Shown: positions 1-9,588, numbered from the stretch's first letter. The stretch: 46,690 nucleotides of DNA from an uncultured Holophagaceae bacterium (GCA_903840385.1 CAIMFT010000064.1:1-46690); one strand, 5' to 3'. A program made the numbers and translations. Notes: generated from the sequence alone by a model not told the origin.

Positions 1-352
1 GGGGGCGGCGGTTGCGAAGCAGCGCCTGGTGACCTTTGTGGTGCGGGTGACGAACCCGAATGGGGCAGCGGGAGTGTATCTGCCGCTGGCCTCCGTGGCA
101 TTCAGCGCGAATGACGCACTGGCGACGGTGGTCTCGAGCACGAATAACCTCGATGGGACCTACTCGTACGTGGTGAGGTATGCCCCGGCCGCAGCGAAGG
201 ATGACCCTGCGGGTCGGACCTCGTCGGCCAGCGTGGCGGGCGTGACGGACGGCGTGGGCGTGACGGGCCAGGGCGTGAGTGCGCCCGTGGTGACGATCGT
301 GACCCAGGCATCGAACCAGACGCCGGTGGCGACCCTGGTGAGTGCGCCAGCG
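1..352 (+). repeat. Long coding repeat, copy 1 (copy 2 at 1243-1594)
   Basis: Bases 1-352 recur at 1243-1594 with an offset of exactly 1,242 bases (414 codons). I count about eight substitutions, so the copies are near 98% identical, much closer than the neighbouring PKD modules. The in-frame spacing and high identity indicate recent duplication or gene conversion within the gene. Confidence 0.9.
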
Positions 353-3300
353 ATCAAGGTGGGCGGATCGGATGTGACAACGTATCAAGGCGTGGTCGTC
401 ACCTTCACGGGGACAGCAACGGATGCGGACAGCGACCAGCTGACCTATGCCTGGGACTTTGGTGACGGGACGCCTGTGGTGACTGGTACGGCAGCCTCGC
501 TGCTGGTTCAGACGCACACGTTTGCTTCTGCGGGGACGTATGGCGTGAAGTTCACGGCGGATGACAGCCGGACGAATGGGACCAAGGAAGCTGACCTGAC
601 GATGAATGTGCTGGTGAACCGGGCCCCGACGCTGTCGGTGGTCAAGACCACGCCAGTGGGGACCCCAACGAAGTATCAGCGGGTGACGTTCACGGCGACG
701 GTGGGAGACCTGGATGGGGACGTGCCGAGCCTGAGCTGGGATTTCGGTGATGCGACGGCAATCGTGACCTCGACGGCGACGGTCCAGGTGCATCAGTTCC
801 TGGCCGCCGGCATTTCGACCGTGAAAGTGACGGCGGACGACGGCAAGGGTGGTGTGACGGTGGTGACGGTGCCGGTGACGGTGCTGGAGAACAATCCGCC
901 GGTGACGCTGGTGTCGGGGACGGTGTCTCCGGCGGATGCGCCGCTGTATCAGACGAAGACCTATACCTTTACGGCAAGCGCAACGGATCCAGACGCAACA
1001 GACACCATTGCCAGCTACGAGTGGGACTTCGGCAACGGCGCAGTGGTGGCGGGCGGCGCCAGCCAGACACACGTGTTCCCGGTGACGGTGACGGGTGCAG
1101 TGGCAGTCCGAGCCCGTGCCATCGACAGCCGCGGCGCGGTGGGGGCGTGGAGCCCTGCGGTGAGCTTCACCGTGGTGGCGACGCAGTTCCCGGTGGTGAC
1201 GGTGGTGAGCCCGGCGTCTGCAGTGAGCCTGAACACGGAAGTGGGGGCGGCGGTTGCGAAGCAGCGCCTGGTGACCTTTGTGGTGCGGGTGACGAACCCG
1301 AATGGGGCAGCGGGAGTGTATCTGCCGCTGGCCTCCGTGGCATTCAGCGCGAATGACGCACTGGCCACGGTGGTCTCGAGCACGAATAACCTCGATGGGA
1401 CCTACTCGTACGTGGTGAGGTATGCCCCGGCCGCAGCGCAGGACGACCCTGCGGGTCGGACCTCGTCGGCCAGCGTGGCGGGCGTGACAGACGGCGTGGG
1501 CGTGATGGGCCAGGGCGTGAGTGCGCCCATGGTGACGATCGTGACCCAGGCATCGAACCAGACGCCAGTGGCAACCCTGGTGAGTGCGCCAGCGGTGGCC
1601 GCGGGAACAAACGCTACCTGGCAAAACGTGAACGTGGTGTTTACGGGAACGGCGACGGATGCAGACAGTGATCCTCTGACCTACACGTGGGACTTCGGAG
1701 ATGGGACGGTATTGACGAACCTGACAGGAGCTTCGGCGCTGGTGCAGACGCACAAGTTCACGAGCGCAGGGAACTACTCCGTGAAACTCACGGTGGATGA
1801 CAGCCGAACCAGTGGCACCAAAATCGCCGACCTGACGATGAACGTGCTGGTGAACCGTGCCCCGCAGGTGGTGGTGACCAAGACGCTCCCCAGCGGGAAC
1901 CCAACCAAGTATCAGCGTGTGACGCTGAATGCGGCGGTGACGGACCTGGACGGAGACGTGCCGACACTGACCTGGAACTTCGGGGATGGCTCCGTGCCCG
2001 TGATTGGCACGGCGACGATGGTCCACCAGTTCCTGGCTGCCGGCCTGACAAACGTTACCGTGACTGCTGACGATGCCAAGGGCGGCGTGACCGTGGGGAC
2101 CCTTCAGTTGACGGTGGTGGAGAACAACCCCCCGGTGGCTGCGGTGACCACGGTGACGGCCAGCTTGTATCAGAACAAGTCCTATACCTTTACCGCCACC
2201 GCCTCGGATCCCGACGGCGATGCCATTGCCAGCTACGAGTGGGACTTCGGCAATGGCGCAGTGGTGGCGGGTGGCGCCAGCCAGACGCACGTGTTCCCGG
2301 CGACGGTGACGGGTGCAGTCGCAGTCCGAGCCCGTGCCATCGACAGCCGCGGTGCGGTGGGCGACTGGAGCCCGGCGGTGAGTTTCACCGTGGTGGCGAC
2401 GCCGCTGCCAGCGGTGAGTTTCACGAGCCCCCTGACGCCGCCAGTGCTGAATGTTGACCTTAGCGGCACAGTGACCCAGGCCTTCACCCTCTCGGTCACC
2501 AACCCCAGGGCTGGCGCTTCCGGAGTGACGGACCCCATTCCGGTGGGCAACATTACCTTCCTGACCAATGACACCCTGGCCTCCGTGCTTACAGCGGTCA
2601 GCAATGGTGGCGGTAGCTACACCTTCACGGTCCAGTACACGGGAGAGGCCTCGGCTCACACCCGGACCTCCACACCCACCGCCTATGCCACAGACTCGCT
2701 GGGCATCCAGGGACCGTCCAACAGCGGGCCCCTTGTGACGGTGAATACCCTGGGCGTGAACCATGCGCCCACCATCACCCTGACCACTCCGGCCACGGAT
2801 GGCACTGTTGCATACACCAGCAGGCCCCTCACGTTGGGCTTCACCCTGACGGATGCTGACAACGATGCGGTGACCTACACCGTGGACTGGGGCGATGGAA
2901 CGGCCAATGTCTCGGGAACCCCCACGGGGAATTTTGTTACGGGTGTCCCTGTAACCCTCACCCATACCTATGCGGACGCCTTCACAGCCTCCACCCAGTC
3001 GGTGAGTGTTACGGTGACCGCCACAGACCATCGGTCCGCCAGTGCCACGGCCACACCTCGCACCCGCCTGGTAACGGTCACCCACAACGCCCTGCCCACG
3101 GCCACCATTACCTCGCCCCAGAACAGTGGCAGCGCCCCCACCGGGCTGTCTGGAAGCATCACCCCTCCCTACGTGGTGGTGCCCCTCAACGGCCGGTTGT
3201 CCTTCGCTGGAACTCCCACCAAGCCCGGGAGCCAGGACTCCGTTGTCACCGCCTGGACCTTCCCTGGCGGTGTCCCCACCATGGGCACCGGGGACACCCC

Positions 3301-5473
3301 CGGAGATGTGGTCTTTGCCGGCACGGCGGGGGCCATCACCCCCCTGACCGTGACCTACACTGTCACCGACGCTCTGGGACGGAGCGCCGCCGCCACCAAA
3401 CTGGTTCTGGTGGATGGCATCAACACCCAGTCCTTCACGCTGTCCCTCATGTATCGCCAGAAGAGCGACGACAATGGGACCTCCACCGTGACCGCGGCAA
3501 CCACAGCCGCCAATGGGCTGGGCATCCCGGTCCAGATCTTCCAGGATGGTCTGTCCAACACGTATGCCGTCCAGAACCAGGCGGACCTCGCGGGCGCCCA
3601 GGCCACCGTGAGCATCCCTGTGCGCTCCGATCTGCCCTTCTGGATTACGATCCCCAACTGGGCTGACTCTGATGCACGTACCTATTTCATGCGTATTCCC
3701 AATGCACCGACCGGCGCCTATGCCGACACGACCTTGGGGGGCACCCTGGATGCCACCACCTCCAGCTTTGGGTTCGCCAATGTGACTGCCCCCTGGAACC
3801 CCACCCTCCAGGTGGTCACAGCCCAGGGGTTTGCACCTGAGGTGGACACAGCTGCGCGTCGCAAGCTGCAGGGCCTCTACAGCTTGACCTTGCCTGCACT
3901 AAAGACCACCTCAGACACCTTCTGGCTGAACCGGATGTCCGCCCCCTTCTCAGAGGGCGTCATAACCAGTCTTTCGGGGAATGCAGGGTTCAGCGGCATC
4001 TCTGCCTATCAGAGCTTCGCGGAATGGCCCCTCGTCCTTGAGGCGAAGCCCACGGGTGCCACCGCCAGCCTGAGCTCCACGGCAGGCTCCCCAGACTTGG
4101 CCTTTAACCTGAATTATGGGACGTACGTACTCGACGGCACGTCCAGCGCTTCCTATGGGGTCACGGCCATGCAGGCTTTCCGGGCTCCCAAGGGTTCTAC
4201 CGATCCCTATGACCTGTCCGTGGCCGGTTGGAACAGTTCCAGTGCAAGTACCACCCTCACGTCCACCGCTGCCGGTGGTGGGGTTGGCACCTTCTTCAGC
4301 CAAATGATCACGGCGTCCGTGGGCACCACCCGCCTTGCGGGGGGCCTGACTGGTCTCAGCATTCCCTACGATGCCAATGATCCGGACCGGGGTGTTATCG
4401 CCGCCTCCACGCGCAATCTGGTCGGGATCCGCAGTGTGTTCAGCTATGCAGAGTACCTCTGGACCAAGGTCTGGGCCTGGCCGCTGGTGCTGAACAGTGC
4501 CCAGCTCAAGTACGATGCCAGCCTGAGCGGATCAACTGCCTTCTACCGGTACAGCGTGCCGGGCACGGATTGGCCAAGCTACCTCACGCCCATCACGCCC
4601 GATGGTAGTCGGTTTGATCTGAACGTGACCGGCGGTGCCACCTTTGCGCCTCAGACTTCTTCGCCGGTGAACCTCAGCGGGACGCCCGGCACCTTCGGGG
4701 TCGGACGCTTCTTCTGGACGATCTACACGCCCTGGTACAACGCGGTTCCGGGTGCCACCATCGCTCGCACCTGGCTGGCGGATCCTTCTGGACAACCACC
4801 CACCACTCAGTCTGGAAGCGCCACGGGGGATGCGACAGCTGCCCTGGGTTTCGTGCCACCGCAAGACACGACGGTGGATAAGCGGGGCCGCAACGCCGAT
4901 GGTTCCCTCAGCGGGGCTGGCCTGGGCGGGTATCGGGTGACTTGGTTCAATGCAACCAAGGATGAGGGCAACAACCCTGTCCCGCCGGACTTCTGGGTGG
5001 TGGAACTGGTTACCAGGGACGCGAGTGGCGGGGTCCTCGAAACCCGACACTTCATGCTCCCCGGAAGCTTCCCTGCCAGTTACCCGACCTATTCGCCCAG
5101 TGGACTCCCCAACCCCGAGGCTATTGCCATCCTCACGGATGCCCGGGTCGCCATGACCCGGCAGTCCGACAGCAAGCAGATCGTGGCCCCCGGGTACTGC
5201 TGGTTTGATGTGCCCACCGAGCTGCGACCCCTCCCCAGCGGGAACGCCACGCTGACGGTCTTTGCACTTAAGTCCATCCTGAAGAACAATGCCCCGGCCG
5301 GTGCGAGGGTCCTCAATCGGCCCGAGTGGATCGATGCCATCAAGACGGCCGCCGCCAACATGGTGGTCAAGGGCAGCGACGGTACCTTCCTGACGGACAT
5401 CTACAAGATCCCCTTCAACTACTACTGGGATATCGTCATCACCAATGGGCCCGCGACGCCGGTGGCGCCCTGA
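2..5473 (+). CDS. PKD-repeat exported protein, 5' end outside the window
   Basis: The frame is already open at base 2 and the first bases match an internal repeat of the same gene, so the true start lies upstream; the GTG at 29 is probably only an internal valine. About 1,820 residues are visible. Roughly the first 1,130 form a chain of PKD-type beta-sandwich modules, each with the typical WDFGDGT or WDFGNG core and a downstream TH-F turn; I count about eight, near bases 400-590, 640-890, 930-1190, 1620-1850, 1900-2140, 2150-2400, 2790-3090 and 3110-3400. These alternate with an immunoglobulin-like segment starting VTFVVRVTNPNG. The last ~670 residues are not PKD-like, are rich in Trp, Tyr, Ser and Thr, and I do not recognise them. 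No sorting signal is visible at the C-terminus. PKD proteins are normally surface-exposed or secreted adhesins or enzymes; adhesion or polymer binding is inference. Confidence 0.88.
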   Translation, partial: GAAVAKQRLVTFVVRVTNPNGAAGVYLPLASVAFSANDALATVVSSTNNLDGTYSYVVRYAPAAAKDDPAGRTSSASVAGVTDGVGVTGQGVSAPVVTIVTQASNQTPVATLVSAPAIKVGGSDVTTYQGVVVTFTGTATDADSDQLTYAWDFGDGTPVVTGTAASLLVQTHTFASAGTYGVKFTADDSRTNGTKEADLTMNVLVNRAPTLSVVKTTPVGTPTKYQRVTFTATVGDLDGDVPSLSWDFGDATAIVTSTATVQVHQFLAAGISTVKVTADDGKGGVTVVTVPVTVLENNPPVTLVSGTVSPADAPLYQTKTYTFTASATDPDATDTIASYEWDFGNGAVVAGGASQTHVFPVTVTGAVAVRARAIDSRGAVGAWSPAVSFTVVATQFPVVTVVSPASAVSLNTEVGAAVAKQRLVTFVVRVTNPNGAAGVYLPLASVAFSANDALATVVSSTNNLDGTYSYVVRYAPAAAQDDPAGRTSSASVAGVTDGVGVMGQGVSAPMVTIVTQASNQTPVATLVSAPAVAAGTNATWQNVNVVFTGTATDADSDPLTYTWDFGDGTVLTNLTGASALVQTHKFTSAGNYSVKLTVDDSRTSGTKIADLTMNVLVNRAPQVVVTKTLPSGNPTKYQRVTLNAAVTDLDGDVPTLTWNFGDGSVPVIGTATMVHQFLAAGLTNVTVTADDAKGGVTVGTLQLTVVENNPPVAAVTTVTASLYQNKSYTFTATASDPDGDAIASYEWDFGNGAVVAGGASQTHVFPATVTGAVAVRARAIDSRGAVGDWSPAVSFTVVATPLPAVSFTSPLTPPVLNVDLSGTVTQAFTLSVTNPRAGASGVTDPIPVGNITFLTNDTLASVLTAVSNGGGSYTFTVQYTGEASAHTRTSTPTAYATDSLGIQGPSNSGPLVTVNTLGVNHAPTITLTTPATDGTVAYTSRPLTLGFTLTDADNDAVTYTVDWGDGTANVSGTPTGNFVTGVPVTLTHTYADAFTASTQSVSVTVTATDHRSASATATPRTRLVTVTHNALPTATITSPQNSGSAPTGLSGSITPPYVVVPLNGRLSFAGTPTKPGSQDSVVTAWTFPGGVPTMGTGDTPGDVVFAGTAGAITPLTVTYTVTDALGRSAAATKLVLVDGINTQSFTLSLMYRQKSDDNGTSTVTAATTAANGLGIPVQIFQDGLSNTYAVQNQADLAGAQATVSIPVRSDLPFWITIPNWADSDARTYFMRIPNAPTGAYADTTLGGTLDATTSSFGFANVTAPWNPTLQVVTAQGFAPEVDTAARRKLQGLYSLTLPALKTTSDTFWLNRMSAPFSEGVITSLSGNAGFSGISAYQSFAEWPLVLEAKPTGATASLSSTAGSPDLAFNLNYGTYVLDGTSSASYGVTAMQAFRAPKGSTDPYDLSVAGWNSSSASTTLTSTAAGGGVGTFFSQMITASVGTTRLAGGLTGLSIPYDANDPDRGVIAASTRNLVGIRSVFSYAEYLWTKVWAWPLVLNSAQLKYDASLSGSTAFYRYSVPGTDWPSYLTPITPDGSRFDLNVTGGATFAPQTSSPVNLSGTPGTFGVGRFFWTIYTPWYNAVPGATIARTWLADPSGQPPTTQSGSATGDATAALGFVPPQDTTVDKRGRNADGSLSGAGLGGYRVTWFNATKDEGNNPVPPDFWVVELVTRDASGGVLETRHFMLPGSFPASYPTYSPSGLPNPEAIAILTDARVAMTRQSDSKQIVAPGYCWFDVPTELRPLPSGNATLTVFALKSILKNNAPAGARVLNRPEWIDAIKTAAANMVVKGSDGTFLTDIYKIPFNYYWDIVITNGPATPVAP
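1243..1594 (+). repeat. Long coding repeat, copy 2 (copy 1 at 1-352)
   Basis: This is the second copy of the 352-base module. A separate, shorter near-identical pair encodes the PKD core at about 1006-1190 and 2224-2402 (offset 1,218 bases, 406 codons). The different offsets show that the intervening modules differ in length by eight codons. Confidence 0.9.
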
Positions 5474-5571
5474 GCTGCATCTTCATGTTTGAAACTGTCT
5501 GACACTGCAGTCCTGGGGCTTCTGGCTCCAGGGCTGGACTTCAACAAGACCCCCTGGTTCCCGGAGGACCC

Positions 5572-6255
5572 GTGAAATCCCTTAGCATTCTGATGGCCAT
5601 ACTCGTGGCGGGTGCGCTGAGTGCCCAGGAGTCTGCAAACAACCTGAATGCGAGGATCATCATCTTCGGCGAGTCCATCCAGACTCGGGGCGTCCAGCTT
5701 GGCCCGGGGGTGGAGGACCAGGCGGACCGGCAGACGGGGCCTGGCCTGCGCTTGATGGGCCGCTTCGCCGACGACTCCCGCTGGAACTGGGAGCTGGCTG
5801 GACGCTTTCAGAGTGCGGCCCGCATGGTCACCAACCGGGACATCGCTGCGGTGCCTCCTGCCAACATCCTGAACGCCACCCGGGTCAAGGTTGACTACAG
5901 CTACTGGAGCGTGGGGGCGGGCTATCTCCTTCCCCTGGGGAATGCGGTGGACTTCGGGATGCACCTGGAGGGTCGGGCTGAGACCATCAACCCCAAGGGC
6001 TCCTACTCCACCACCAATGGCGGCACGGGCTACATCGATGCCATGGCTGTGTATTTCCGCCCCTGGGTCCGCGTCAGCCTGGATGTCAAGCTGCGGACCG
6101 GGTCTTTCTACACGGTGGTCGGTGCGGATGCTGGCTTCGCTGGCTTCAAGGCCAACCAGCGGGTGATTCCACCCATGTCGCAGATGGACGACCAGACCAT
6201 GCGCTCCATGGCCCCTACCTGGTCCGGGTCACTCTATGCCGGGGTCCAGTTCTAG
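5572..6255 (+). CDS. Small outer-membrane beta-barrel-like protein
   Basis: The GTG start at 5572 follows a GGAGGA ribosome site. The 227-residue product begins with a signal peptide (MKSLSILMAILVAGALSAQ) with likely cleavage after SAQ. The mature part alternates hydrophobic and polar residues in strands of about ten (for example around RLMGRFADDSRWNWELAGRF) and ends in Phe (YAGVQF), as outer-membrane barrels usually do for BAM recognition. I do not recognise a specific family. It lies 98 bases downstream of the PKD protein on the same strand, so the two may be co-transcribed, which would fit a surface apparatus; this is inference. Confidence 0.7.
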   Translation: MKSLSILMAILVAGALSAQESANNLNARIIIFGESIQTRGVQLGPGVEDQADRQTGPGLRLMGRFADDSRWNWELAGRFQSAARMVTNRDIAAVPPANILNATRVKVDYSYWSVGAGYLLPLGNAVDFGMHLEGRAETINPKGSYSTTNGGTGYIDAMAVYFRPWVRVSLDVKLRTGSFYTVVGADAGFAGFKANQRVIPPMSQMDDQTMRSMAPTWSGSLYAGVQF

Positions 6256-6273
6256 GGCTGGTTCCGAGCGGGC

Positions 6274-7254
6274 CTACTGCCCCACGCTCCAGGCCATCTG
6301 GGCCTGGTAGTCGGTGACGAAGGCCTTCTTCTCGGCGGAGTAGTTGCAGCCGCCGCCGGTGCTGTCGGGGCCGATGGCCACCAGGCCGAGGTCGACCCTG
6401 GGCGGGAAGGCCGCAAGGGTGCGGTCCACGGCCTGCTGGGCGGAGAGGCCCTTCTCCAGGAGGTCATAGGCGGCCTTGGCCACCAGGTGCTTGATGATGT
6501 CCTCGCCGTTCCCGGTACAGGCCACGGCGCCCTTGGGGCCGGCGTAGATGCCCGCGCCATACATGGGCACATCCCCCACCCGGCCGTAGAAGGTGATGGT
6601 GGTGCCGCCCGTGCTGATGGCGGCGGCGAACCTTCCCTTGGCGTCGCGGGTGACGCAGCCCACGGTGTCCGAGGGCCCCAGGGCTTCCTTCAGGGGTGTG
6701 GGGAAGTTCCAGGCCGCCTTCCAGTCGTAGCGCTTCCAGGCCTCGATCTGGCGGGGATCGCTGCCCTTCAGGATGGCCTGCACCCGCTGGAAGCGCGCCT
6801 TGTTCTCGGCGCAGGTGGGATCGTAGTCCGGGAAGCCCAGGGCCCGGGCGAAGCGCGTGGCCCCCTCGCCCACGATGAGCAGGTGGGGTGTGGCCATGAC
6901 CTTCCGGGCCACCAGCACGGGGTTCTTCACCCGCTCGATGGCCGCGACTGCCCCGAAGCCCCCGGTCTCGCCGTCCATGCAGGCGGCATCCATCTGGATG
7001 GTCTTGCCATCGAGGCGGATGTTGGCGCCGGTGCCGGCGTTGAAGCGGGGGTCGTCCTCCAATGCCACCACGCCCGCCAGGGCCGCCTCCAGGGCTGGGG
7101 CACCCCCCTTGAGGCCAGCCAGGGCCTTCGCTGCGGCCTTGTCCGTGCCATCCATGCGAATCCGGGGGCTGCCGGCACCGCCGTGGACGACGGCCGCGGG
7201 AGGGGCCGCTGTGAGCAGGGCGCTCAGGGTGGTGAGGAGGAGCAGGGTGCGCAT
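6274..7254 (-). CDS. Isoaspartyl peptidase / L-asparaginase family Ntn hydrolase, exported
   Basis: Predicted 326 residues. The start at 7254 is chosen because it gives a clean signal peptide (MRTLLLLTTLSALLTAAPPA) and has a GGGGGATGA ribosome site overlapping the end of moaA. The family makes an autoprocessed precursor whose new N-terminal Thr is the nucleophile that hydrolyses L-asparagine or isoaspartyl peptides. Here the motif SDTVGCV places the nucleophile at about Thr197, followed by the ISTGGTT segment and a GNGED stretch typical of the beta chain; the alpha-chain start VVHGGAG is also present. Only 7 bases separate it from moaA, so the two are probably co-transcribed, although no functional link is known. 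The signal peptide suggests periplasmic action on asparagine or damaged peptides. Confidence 0.9.
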   Translation of the reverse strand: MRTLLLLTTLSALLTAAPPAAVVHGGAGSPRIRMDGTDKAAAKALAGLKGGAPALEAALAGVVALEDDPRFNAGTGANIRLDGKTIQMDAACMDGETGGFGAVAAIERVKNPVLVARKVMATPHLLIVGEGATRFARALGFPDYDPTCAENKARFQRVQAILKGSDPRQIEAWKRYDWKAAWNFPTPLKEALGPSDTVGCVTRDAKGRFAAAISTGGTTITFYGRVGDVPMYGAGIYAGPKGAVACTGNGEDIIKHLVAKAAYDLLEKGLSAQQAVDRTLAAFPPRVDLGLVAIGPDSTGGGCNYSAEKKAFVTDYQAQMAWSVGQ

Positions 7255-7261
7255 GACGACA

Positions 7262-8266
7262 TCATCCCCCGATGCGGGACATCTCGACCTTGGGGAGGCC
7301 GGGGGTCTGCTCCCGGCGCTGCTCGGAGTAGCGGTCGCCCCGGCGGGTCCAGCGGGCGGCGACCAGGGCGGCGAGTCCCGCATCATCGTGCCCGGCGCGG
7401 AGGAAGGCCTTCAGGTCCATGCCATCCGAGGCGAAGAGGCAGGTGTAGAGGTGGCCGTCCGCCGAGAGGCGGGCCCGATCGCAGCCCCCGCAGAAGGGGG
7501 CGGTGACGGAGGCGATGAGGCCCACCTCGCCCTTGCCGTCCAGGTAGCGCCACTCCCGGGCCACGGCTCCCTCGGGGTGGGGCAGGGCCTCCAGGGGCCA
7601 GCGCCTGGCCAGGAGCGCCTGGACCTCCCCGGCGGGGACCACAGCGTCCAGGCGCCAGCCGTTGGTGGTGCCCACGTCCATGAACTCGATGAAGCGCAGG
7701 GTGTGCCCCCCTTCCCGGGCAAAGGTGGCGAGGTCCAGGATCTCGTCCTCGTTGACCCCGCGCTGCAGCACGCAGTTCAGCTTGACGGGACCGAAGCCGG
7801 CCGCCCGGGCGGCTTCCAGGCCCGCCAGCACCCGGCTGAGGGGCAGGTCCGTGTCGGAGAGGACCTGGAAGCGGTCCTGGCGGAGGGTGTCCAGGCTCAC
7901 GGTCAGCCGGCGGAGGCCGGCGGCGCGGAGGTCAGAGGCCAGCTCCGGCAGCAGGACGCCATTGGTGGTGAGGGCCAGGTCGGCCAGGCCCGGCAGGCCG
8001 GTGAGCATCCGGACCAGGGTTGGGAGCTCCTTCCGGAGGAGAGGCTCGCCGCCGGTGAGCCGGACCTTGGCGACCCCGAGCCCGGTGAAGATCCGGGCCA
8101 GCCGGGTGATCTCCTCGAAGCTCAGGAGGGCCTCGCGGTCCAGGAAGGCATGGTCCGGGCCGAAGGCGTCCCGGGGCATGCAGTAGGTGCAGCGAAAGTT
8201 GCACCGGTCGGTGACGGAGATGCGCAGGGCCTGGAGGGGGCGACCCAGGGTGTCGGTGGGCTTCAT
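7262..8266 (-). CDS. moaA: GTP 3',8-cyclase MoaA, molybdenum cofactor biosynthesis
   Basis: This radical-SAM enzyme converts GTP to 3',8-cyclo-7,8-dihydro-GTP, the first step of molybdopterin synthesis. The 334-residue product has the N-terminal cluster motif CNFRCTYC (Cys22, 26 and 29), the RLTGGEPLLR SAM-binding segment, the C-terminal second iron-sulfur cluster motif FCGGCDRAR with a third Cys in YTCLF, and the conserved C-terminal Gly-Gly (RIGG) needed for activity. The start at 8266 is preceded by GGGGAG and gives the normal family length. No other dedicated molybdopterin genes are beside it. It is divergent from the gene at 8328 across 61 bases. Confidence 0.96.
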   Translation of the reverse strand: MKPTDTLGRPLQALRISVTDRCNFRCTYCMPRDAFGPDHAFLDREALLSFEEITRLARIFTGLGVAKVRLTGGEPLLRKELPTLVRMLTGLPGLADLALTTNGVLLPELASDLRAAGLRRLTVSLDTLRQDRFQVLSDTDLPLSRVLAGLEAARAAGFGPVKLNCVLQRGVNEDEILDLATFAREGGHTLRFIEFMDVGTTNGWRLDAVVPAGEVQALLARRWPLEALPHPEGAVAREWRYLDGKGEVGLIASVTAPFCGGCDRARLSADGHLYTCLFASDGMDLKAFLRAGHDDAGLAALVAARWTRRGDRYSEQRREQTPGLPKVEMSRIGG

Positions 8267-8327
8267 ATCTCCCCAGCATAAATCACCGGAAGCAGTCACA
8301 ATGTTTTGTTTGGATGGACCTGCACAT

Positions 8328-9557
8328 ATGGGCTTTTTCGACCGATTCCTGTCCCGCGCCGAGGAGGCGCCCCTGCCAGGCCTGGAAGGCCTCCTGGAGG
8401 CCCGGGGTGTGCCGGGCGACCTGCCGGGGCTGGGACCCCTGCTCCCGAGCTTTGAGGCCCACCGCAAGCCCCAGGAGCGGGAAGCCTGGGCGGACGCCGT
8501 GGCTGAGCTCCACGCCCTGGGTCTGGGTCTGCCCGAGCCCTGGAGCGATGCCCAGGACCACCTCCTCCCCGAGCTGGTCCCGGCCTGGGTGGCCGAGCGC
8601 GAGACGCCGTGGAGTCAGGGCTTCATCGACGGCCTGAGCCAGCGCATCTGCATCGCCGGGGTGCCCATTCCCGGTGCCTGGATCCGCCTCTGGGACCAGC
8701 CCGAGGACGACGTCCTGGACCTGGCCCTGGACCACCTCCGTCAGCGCAGTGAAGGCACCTTCGAGCGCCTCCCCTCGGGGATCTACCGCGGCCCCTGGCG
8801 GGATGGCCACGACGCCGCCCGCCTGCTGCTCCCCGAGGTCTGGCAGGGGCTGTTCAAGGATCAGCACCCCTTCCTGGCCATTCCCTCTGCGGACACCCTG
8901 CTGGCCTCCCCCCAGATCCTCCTGCCCAAGCTCATGGAGGAGGTGGGCAAGAGCATCCAGGCCTCCGCCAAGCCCCTGCAGCTGGCCCTCCTGGAGCGCA
9001 TCGAGGACCGTCTGGTGACGGCCCGCCTGCAGGAGCCTCACCCCATGTCCTCCCCCCAGCGGGAGCTCAAGCAGATGGACCTCCTGGAGGCCCTCCGCCA
9101 GCAGGAGGCGGACCTGGAGCCCAGCCTGGGCCGGCCCGCCACCGTGGCCATGCTCAAGACCCCGCAGGGCAAGCCCATGACCCTGGCCGTCTGGGCCGAG
9201 GGGGCTCCGGTGCTGCTGCCGGAGACCGATCTCGTCGGCTTCACGAGCGCCGGCGGGGTCTCCCTGGGCCTCTACACCCGCCAGACCCTCCCCCGCATCA
9301 ACGAGATCCGAGGTGAGGCGGTGGCCATCTGGGGGCCACGCCGCATCCGCTATGCCGCCTTCCCCACCGCCGAGCAGATCAGCCGCCTGGAGTGCTTTGC
9401 CACGGCCGAGCAGATGAAGGCCCTCCTGGCCCCCGGTGGCAACCGCCCAGCGGCGCCAAGGCCCCCGGGTCAGCCGGGGTCGGCCCTCGGCCAGGGCGCA
9501 CCGCCCCTGCCGCGCCACCTGCAGGGTGCGGGACTGGGCGTCCAGGACGCCGAGTAG
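8328..9557 (+). CDS. Protein of unknown function (409 residues)
   Basis: I do not recognise this family. The ATG at 8328 (MGFFDRFLSR) is the preferred start; an in-frame ATG at 8301 is possible, and neither has a strong ribosome site. The product is acidic, rich in Leu, Pro, Glu and Gln, and has no signal peptide or membrane segment, so it is probably cytoplasmic. The N-terminal MGFFDRF resembles small amphipathic starts. The middle (about residues 200-260) looks helical; residues 270-350 contain a likely beta-rich segment (ATVAMLKTPQGKPMTLAVW). The C-terminal ~40 residues are Pro/Gly/Ala-rich and probably disordered. It converges on recA, with a shared terminator between. Confidence 0.75.
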   Translation: MGFFDRFLSRAEEAPLPGLEGLLEARGVPGDLPGLGPLLPSFEAHRKPQEREAWADAVAELHALGLGLPEPWSDAQDHLLPELVPAWVAERETPWSQGFIDGLSQRICIAGVPIPGAWIRLWDQPEDDVLDLALDHLRQRSEGTFERLPSGIYRGPWRDGHDAARLLLPEVWQGLFKDQHPFLAIPSADTLLASPQILLPKLMEEVGKSIQASAKPLQLALLERIEDRLVTARLQEPHPMSSPQRELKQMDLLEALRQQEADLEPSLGRPATVAMLKTPQGKPMTLAVWAEGAPVLLPETDLVGFTSAGGVSLGLYTRQTLPRINEIRGEAVAIWGPRRIRYAAFPTAEQISRLECFATAEQMKALLAPGGNRPAAPRPPGQPGSALGQGAPPLPRHLQGAGLGVQDAE

Positions 9558-9588
9558 GTCTCCTCAGGGCCGCACCAGGGTCCTGGCA

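Noticed and set aside
6487..9518. Long open frames opposite moaA, the asparaginase-like gene and the unknown gene (for example 6487-7506 plus, 6857-8281 plus and 8283-9518 minus)
   Set aside because: They are antisense to genes with clear family motifs or with better codon pattern, and their products are low-complexity Gly/Ala/Arg/Gln strings typical of GC-rich shadow frames.
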